Part shown: one piece after another, positions 6,202 through 8,025 of the stretch
Layout: the number at the start of each line of letters is the position of its first letter
Position numbering within the stretch: the stretch's first letter is position 1
NCBI GenBank assembly: GCA_003456125.1
Contig: DMPD01000069.1
Location: 1 to 8,025 of the forward strand
Length of the DNA: 8,025 bases
Source: Cyanobacteria bacterium UBA8156
GTDB taxonomy: Bacteria > Cyanobacteriota > Cyanobacteriia > Pseudanabaenales > Pseudanabaenaceae
Direction: 5' to 3'
Position numbers and translations under genes: made by a program
The notes under the pieces: model-generated
Databases searched by the model: none
Told to the model about the DNA's origin: nothing
Seen by the model: only the letters and a program-made list of their open reading frames with translations

Positions 6202-6249
6202 ACTCTGTTTGGAACTCTGCCTAGAACTCTGTCTGGATCTTGCTTGGAC
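6202..6249. repeat. Four degenerate 12-bp tandem repeats upstream of ycf46
   Basis: The units are ACTCTGTTTGGA (6202-6213), ACTCTGCCTAGA (6214-6225), ACTCTGTCTGGA (6226-6237) and a more diverged TCTTGCTTGGAC (6238-6249). They lie 34-81 bp before the ycf46 start codon, in its likely 5' leader. The 12-bp period keeps a reading frame, and the ycf46 frame reads through them as R/K-Q-S-S repeats. Confidence 0.85.
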
Positions 6250-6476
6250 TTCACCGACAACCTGTCTGCGTGCCGTCTGTACTTTCCAATCGGATAAATT
6301 GGATCTCTCGCATCTCTGACGTGCCTCTGCCCTGGACTCTTAGTCTTTTGCAAGCTCCCGAGAGTGTCTCTGGATGGAGCGTCCTTGGACTGTTACCCTG
6401 GATTCCTTCTGGTGCCAACCTTTGCTGCCAATTGGCTTCCAAGTTACTTCCGGTTTACCTTCGGTACTCCCGAATG

Positions 6477-6500
6477 CTTGCCTTTGTCCTTGCCTTTGTC
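6477..6500. repeat. Two perfect 12-bp tandem repeats
   Basis: CTTGCCTTTGTC is present twice, at 6477-6488 and 6489-6500, followed by looser TTTGAG and TTGCCTTTC copies up to about 6515. The unit length is the same as in the other repeat tracts of this region, but the sequence differs. Confidence 0.85.
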
Positions 6501-6613
6501 TTTGAGTTGCCTTTCTTTGAATTGTCCTTGAATTCAGGATATCATTGAGATCTCAGTAAAAACGTTCCTGAGTAACATTTTTGAGAAATCTTAACGAAGA
6601 TTTGCTACGGCGC

Positions 6614-7309
6614 CTATTCCTGTAGCAGTGTCCCTGATTCCAGCGCTTTGGGTACGCTCTGCAGGTTGCCGTGGCGAAACATCAGCATCGACTGACAAGC
6701 AGGGCAGGCATACAAGCGATGGGTATGGCCCACACCATCTCGCTGCACGAGGTCTCCATGCTCCAAATAGAAACGCAGTGCTTGCTCCACGACTTCGGAC
6801 ATGGCTTGCCTCTCAATGGTGGCACGTACCTTGAGCTGATTCTGCAGCGACTCGGACAAATAGTAGGTCACCTTCTTCTTTCCCAGCCGATCACCTATCC
6901 CTGTACTGACTTCAGCATCCTCTGCTTGCTCTGACCAGTTCTCCAGTTCGCAACTGGACGCTCCTATTTCCCGCCCCACTTCCCGCACAGCTCCCTCATT
7001 CCCTTCAACCAGTCCTTCGGTCAATTTCTCTGCTCCTCTCTGAAAAGATTGCTCGAAAGATTGCTCGAAAGCCTGTCCGGCAACCGGTTGGGGAACTTGC
7101 CCAAAAGTAGACTCGGAGGCGGACGCAGCAATATCTGATGTTACGTTGGTACAGAACGCCACATCAAAGGTAACATCAGACGAAGCAGTATCCCAAGCCG
7201 GCAAGGACACGAGTGAGTACTGGACGGAAGAGCACTGTGTGGAATCCTGTGTGGAATGCCGTGTTAAATGCTGCGTTGAATAAGTTGAATAAGGTATTGG
7301 TTCTGACAC
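6614..7309 (-). CDS. Ribbon-helix-helix-like protein with C-terminal CPxC motif
   Basis: The 231-residue product has two parts. Residues 1-143 are low-complexity, rich in Ser, Thr, Gln and Glu, and partly built from 12-bp repeats: a T-Q-x-S pattern around residues 9-25 and FEQSFEQSF at 81-89. Residues 144-231 look like a conserved domain: KKKVTYYLSESLQNQLKVRA, a following helix and RFYLEHGD resemble a ribbon-helix-helix DNA-binding fold (about 144-184), followed by HTHRLYACPACQSM with one CPxC pair (Cys202, Cys205) that may be half of a zinc ribbon. Cyanobacteria have short proteins of this look, probably regulators, but I cannot name one. The GTG start at 7309 is firm: AGGAGG lies eight bases upstream (7318-7323). 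It is transcribed away from psaK and towards ycf46. The repeat-rich N-terminus may be a recent, possibly disordered addition. Confidence 0.8.
   Translation of the reverse strand: MSEPIPYSTYSTQHLTRHSTQDSTQCSSVQYSLVSLPAWDTASSDVTFDVAFCTNVTSDIAASASESTFGQVPQPVAGQAFEQSFEQSFQRGAEKLTEGLVEGNEGAVREVGREIGASSCELENWSEQAEDAEVSTGIGDRLGKKKVTYYLSESLQNQLKVRATIERQAMSEVVEQALRFYLEHGDLVQRDGVGHTHRLYACPACQSMLMFRHGNLQSVPKALESGTLLQE
7047..7070. repeat. Perfect 12-bp tandem repeat inside the ribbon-helix-helix gene
   Basis: GATTGCTCGAAA is present twice, at 7047-7058 and 7059-7070. On the coding (minus) strand it produces the FEQSFEQSF stretch, residues 81-89. The duplication keeps frame. Confidence 0.9.
7235..7291. 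repeat. Degenerate 12-bp tandem array encoding the N-terminus of the ribbon-helix-helix protein
   Basis: The plus-strand units are CTGTGTGGAATC (7235-7246), CTGTGTGGAATG (7247-7258), CCGTGTTAAATG (7259-7270) and CTGCGTTGAATA (7271-7282), ending in a 9-base copy AGTTGAATA (7283-7291). On the coding strand they give the T-Q-x-S type repeats of residues 7-25. The gradient from nearly identical units on one side to diverged units on the other suggests growth by replication slippage. Confidence 0.88.
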
Positions 7310-7555
7310 GGGGCTCCCCTCCTTCAGTGCTTGGCGTCTCTGGGTTTTGCTCTGACTGTGAACCCCACACTAGCCCGCCCTCCCTCCCCTGTCAAGACGG
7401 TTGCCGTAGATTATGGCAATTTGTTTACAAAACTTTACAGCACAGCCATTGTCTAACGGAAATTGAAGTTGTGTTGAGCTATGTTGAGGGTTCATCCTCC
7501 CCTCTCGGAAAGCATCTTAGGATGGCCAAAAGTGAGTGCTCAGGAGCGGAAAGGT
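7310..7555. promoter_or_regulatory. Divergent promoter region between the ribbon-helix-helix gene and psaK
   Basis: This 246-bp gap must hold both promoters. It contains the HLR1-like element at 7424-7441 and, 5 bp before it, an inverted pair TTGCC (7401-7405) and GGCAA (7415-7419). AGGAGG for the minus-strand gene is at 7318-7323, and AGGAG for psaK is at 7542-7546. I could not assign a reliable -10 box to either gene. Confidence 0.6.
7424..7441 (+). promoter_or_regulatory. HLR1-like element (candidate RpaB site) upstream of psaK
   Basis: TTTACAAA-AC-TTTACAGC fits the HLR1 pattern (G/T)TTACA(T/A)(T/A)-NN-(G/T)TTACA(T/A)(T/A) at 16 of 18 positions: the first half-site is exact and the second ends GC instead of two A/T bases. 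HLR1 is bound by the response regulator RpaB and controls photosystem I genes with light intensity in cyanobacteria. It lies 114 bp before the psaK start codon, which is reasonable for such a site upstream of the core promoter. Confidence 0.65.
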
Positions 7556-7816
7556 ATGGAAAGTATTCTGGCGATCGCCCCGGTCACGGCGGTTTGGTCG
7601 GGGAAGGTGGCGGCCATTTTTGGGCTGTGCAATTTGTTTGCCGTGGCGATCGGGCGCTATGCCATTCAGAAAAAAGGAGTGGGGCCGGCCTTGCCGGTGG
7701 CGGTGCCCGGTTTGTTCGCCGGATTTGGGGTGCCGGAGCTGCTGGCAACGGCTAGTTTTGGGCATTTGCTGGCGGCGGGCATGACCTTGGGGTTGGCGCA
7801 GGCGGGTTTGATGTAG
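7556..7816 (+). CDS. psaK: Photosystem I reaction centre subunit PsaK
   Basis: The 86-residue product is full-length PsaK, a peripheral thylakoid-membrane subunit of photosystem I that binds antenna chlorophyll and helps accept energy from accessory antennae. Two membrane helices (about 15-34 and 58-80) flank a cytoplasmic loop carrying the family signature, CNLFAVAIGRYAIQKKG followed by VGPALP. The second helix region has GFGVPELLAT and SFGHLLAAG, also typical. ATG 7556 is chosen because it gives the normal length and has AGGAG nine bases upstream (7542-7546); the open frame extends back to 7481 but those residues do not look like PsaK. A HIP1 octamer lies at 7571-7578. Several cyanobacteria have two psaK genes, one induced by high light; I cannot tell which type this is. 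Expression is probably light-controlled through the HLR1-like element at 7424-7441. Confidence 0.96.
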   Translation: MESILAIAPVTAVWSGKVAAIFGLCNLFAVAIGRYAIQKKGVGPALPVAVPGLFAGFGVPELLATASFGHLLAAGMTLGLAQAGLM

Positions 7817-7840
7817 GGGGGGTGCTCGCTTCGTGAAATA

Positions 7841-7879
7841 CTCTCGGTACCGGTGAACCAGGGTAACCGGTACCGAGAG
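7841..7879. repeat. Perfect 14-bp inverted repeat directly before arsH
   Basis: CTCTCGGTACCGGT (7841-7854) and ACCGGTACCGAGAG (7866-7879) are exact reverse complements around an 11-base loop. The right arm ends three bases before the arsH ATG and contains its only Shine-Dalgarno-like bases (GAGAG). There is no T-run after it, so it is not a typical terminator for psaK. It could be an operator, an mRNA 3'-end stem for psaK, or an RNA hairpin that masks the arsH ribosome site. Confidence 0.92.
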
Positions 7880-7882
7880 GCT

Positions 7883-8025
7883 ATGGATCGCAAACCGCGG
7901 ATTTTGGTTTTGTACGGTTCTTTGCGAGAGCGTTCCTACAGCCGCTTGCTGGCGGAAAAAGCGGCCCGTATTTTGGTAGAGATGGGTGCAGAAGTGCAGT
8001 TTTTCCATCCCCGGGGTTTACAGAG
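7883..8025 (+). CDS. arsH: ArsH-type NADPH-dependent FMN reductase, 5' end only
   Basis: Forty-seven codons are visible before the window ends. The product begins [20 protein letters not shown] and continues with [26 protein letters not shown]. The beta strand [16 protein letters not shown] is the flavin-phosphate-binding loop of the flavodoxin-like fold and is characteristic of ArsH, an FMN-dependent oxidoreductase that in several bacteria oxidises trivalent organoarsenicals or reduces quinones and metal ions. ATG 7883 is preferred; an in-frame GTG at 7853 would add ten residues but lies inside a hairpin and has no ribosome site. The only Shine-Dalgarno-like bases (GAGAGG, 7875-7880) are just two bases from the ATG, which is unusually close. 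In many cyanobacteria arsH sits with arsB and arsC; here it follows psaK, and what lies downstream cannot be seen. Confidence 0.9.
   Translation, partial: MDRKPRILVLYGSLRERSYSRLLAEKAARILVEMGAEVQFFHPRGLQ

Larger units (their letters stand above)
6169..6613. other. Repeat-rich gap upstream of ycf46
   Basis: This 445-bp gap is pyrimidine-rich on the plus strand and carries degenerate 12-bp tandem repeats (detailed separately at 6202-6249 and 6477-6500). The ycf46 frame stays open through it for 57 codons back to a TAA at 6340-6342 but has no ATG or TTG, and its only GTG is the one at 6174. Downstream of the ribbon-helix-helix gene, AAATCTT (6586-6592) and AAGATTT (6597-6603) form a weak stem without a T-run. 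I see no RNA gene and no convincing promoter, though the ycf46 promoter probably lies here. Confidence 0.6.

Noticed and set aside
6586..6603. Possible terminator after the ribbon-helix-helix gene
   Set aside because: The 7-bp A/T-rich stem is weak and no T-run follows it on the minus strand.
336..7578. Seven GCGATCGC octamers as a novel dispersed element
   Set aside because: This is the known HIP1 palindrome, abundant in many cyanobacterial genomes; useful only as a taxonomic clue.
7213..7755. Long plus-strand open frame, 180 codons, across the psaK promoter and gene
   Set aside because: It overlaps both the ribbon-helix-helix gene and psaK in another frame; its N-terminus is only the antisense reading of the 12-bp repeats, and it has no ribosome site or recognisable domain.
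7853..7882. GTG at 7853 as the arsH start
   Set aside because: It has no ribosome site, lies within the inverted repeat, and the extra ten residues are encoded by the hairpin itself.
7517..8008. Minus-strand open frame of 163 codons opposite psaK and arsH
   Set aside because: It lies opposite two well-recognised genes and its translation has no family resemblance; stop-poor antisense frames are common at this base composition.

Overview
The window is almost certainly cyanobacterial chromosome. It carries a photosystem I gene (psaK), two genes conserved between cyanobacteria and plastids (ycf35, ycf46), and a cyanobacterial-type single-RRM RNA-binding protein gene. It also holds seven copies of the cyanobacterial HIP1 octamer GCGATCGC (at 336, 2656, 2917, 3512, 4745, 5804, 7571), where about 0.1 would be expected by chance, and all seven lie inside genes. 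I cannot name the genus from sequence alone.

Layout. Plus strand, 1-3814: the 3' end of gcvT (glycine cleavage T-protein), ilvH (acetolactate synthase regulatory subunit), a roughly 390-bp leader region, rbp (RRM protein), and a CHASE-domain sensor histidine kinase with no response regulator beside it. Minus strand, 3846-7309: ycf35 with its own terminator, ycf46 (AAA ATPase), and a 231-residue ribbon-helix-helix-like protein with a C-terminal CPxC motif. Plus strand, 7556-8025: psaK, with a candidate RpaB-binding HLR1 element upstream, and the start of arsH.

The genes do not form one system; this is an ordinary core-genome neighbourhood. gcvT and ilvH are 30 bp apart and may share a transcript. 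ycf46 and the ribbon-helix-helix gene point the same way but are separated by about 445 bp. The ribbon-helix-helix gene and psaK diverge from a shared promoter region of about 245 bp.

The non-routine content lies between and just inside genes. A family of degenerate 12-bp tandem repeats recurs from 6145 to 7291, duplicates the ycf46 start codon and builds part of the N-terminus of the ribbon-helix-helix protein. Other short tandem repeats (11, 13, 13 and 16 bp units) sit upstream of the kinase and of ycf35. A short leader ORF with a 9-base Shine-Dalgarno match ends overlapping the rbp start codon. A perfect 14-bp inverted repeat ends three bases before the arsH start codon and contains its only Shine-Dalgarno-like bases. 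A terminator-shaped hairpin faces the plus strand in a region with no plus-strand gene.
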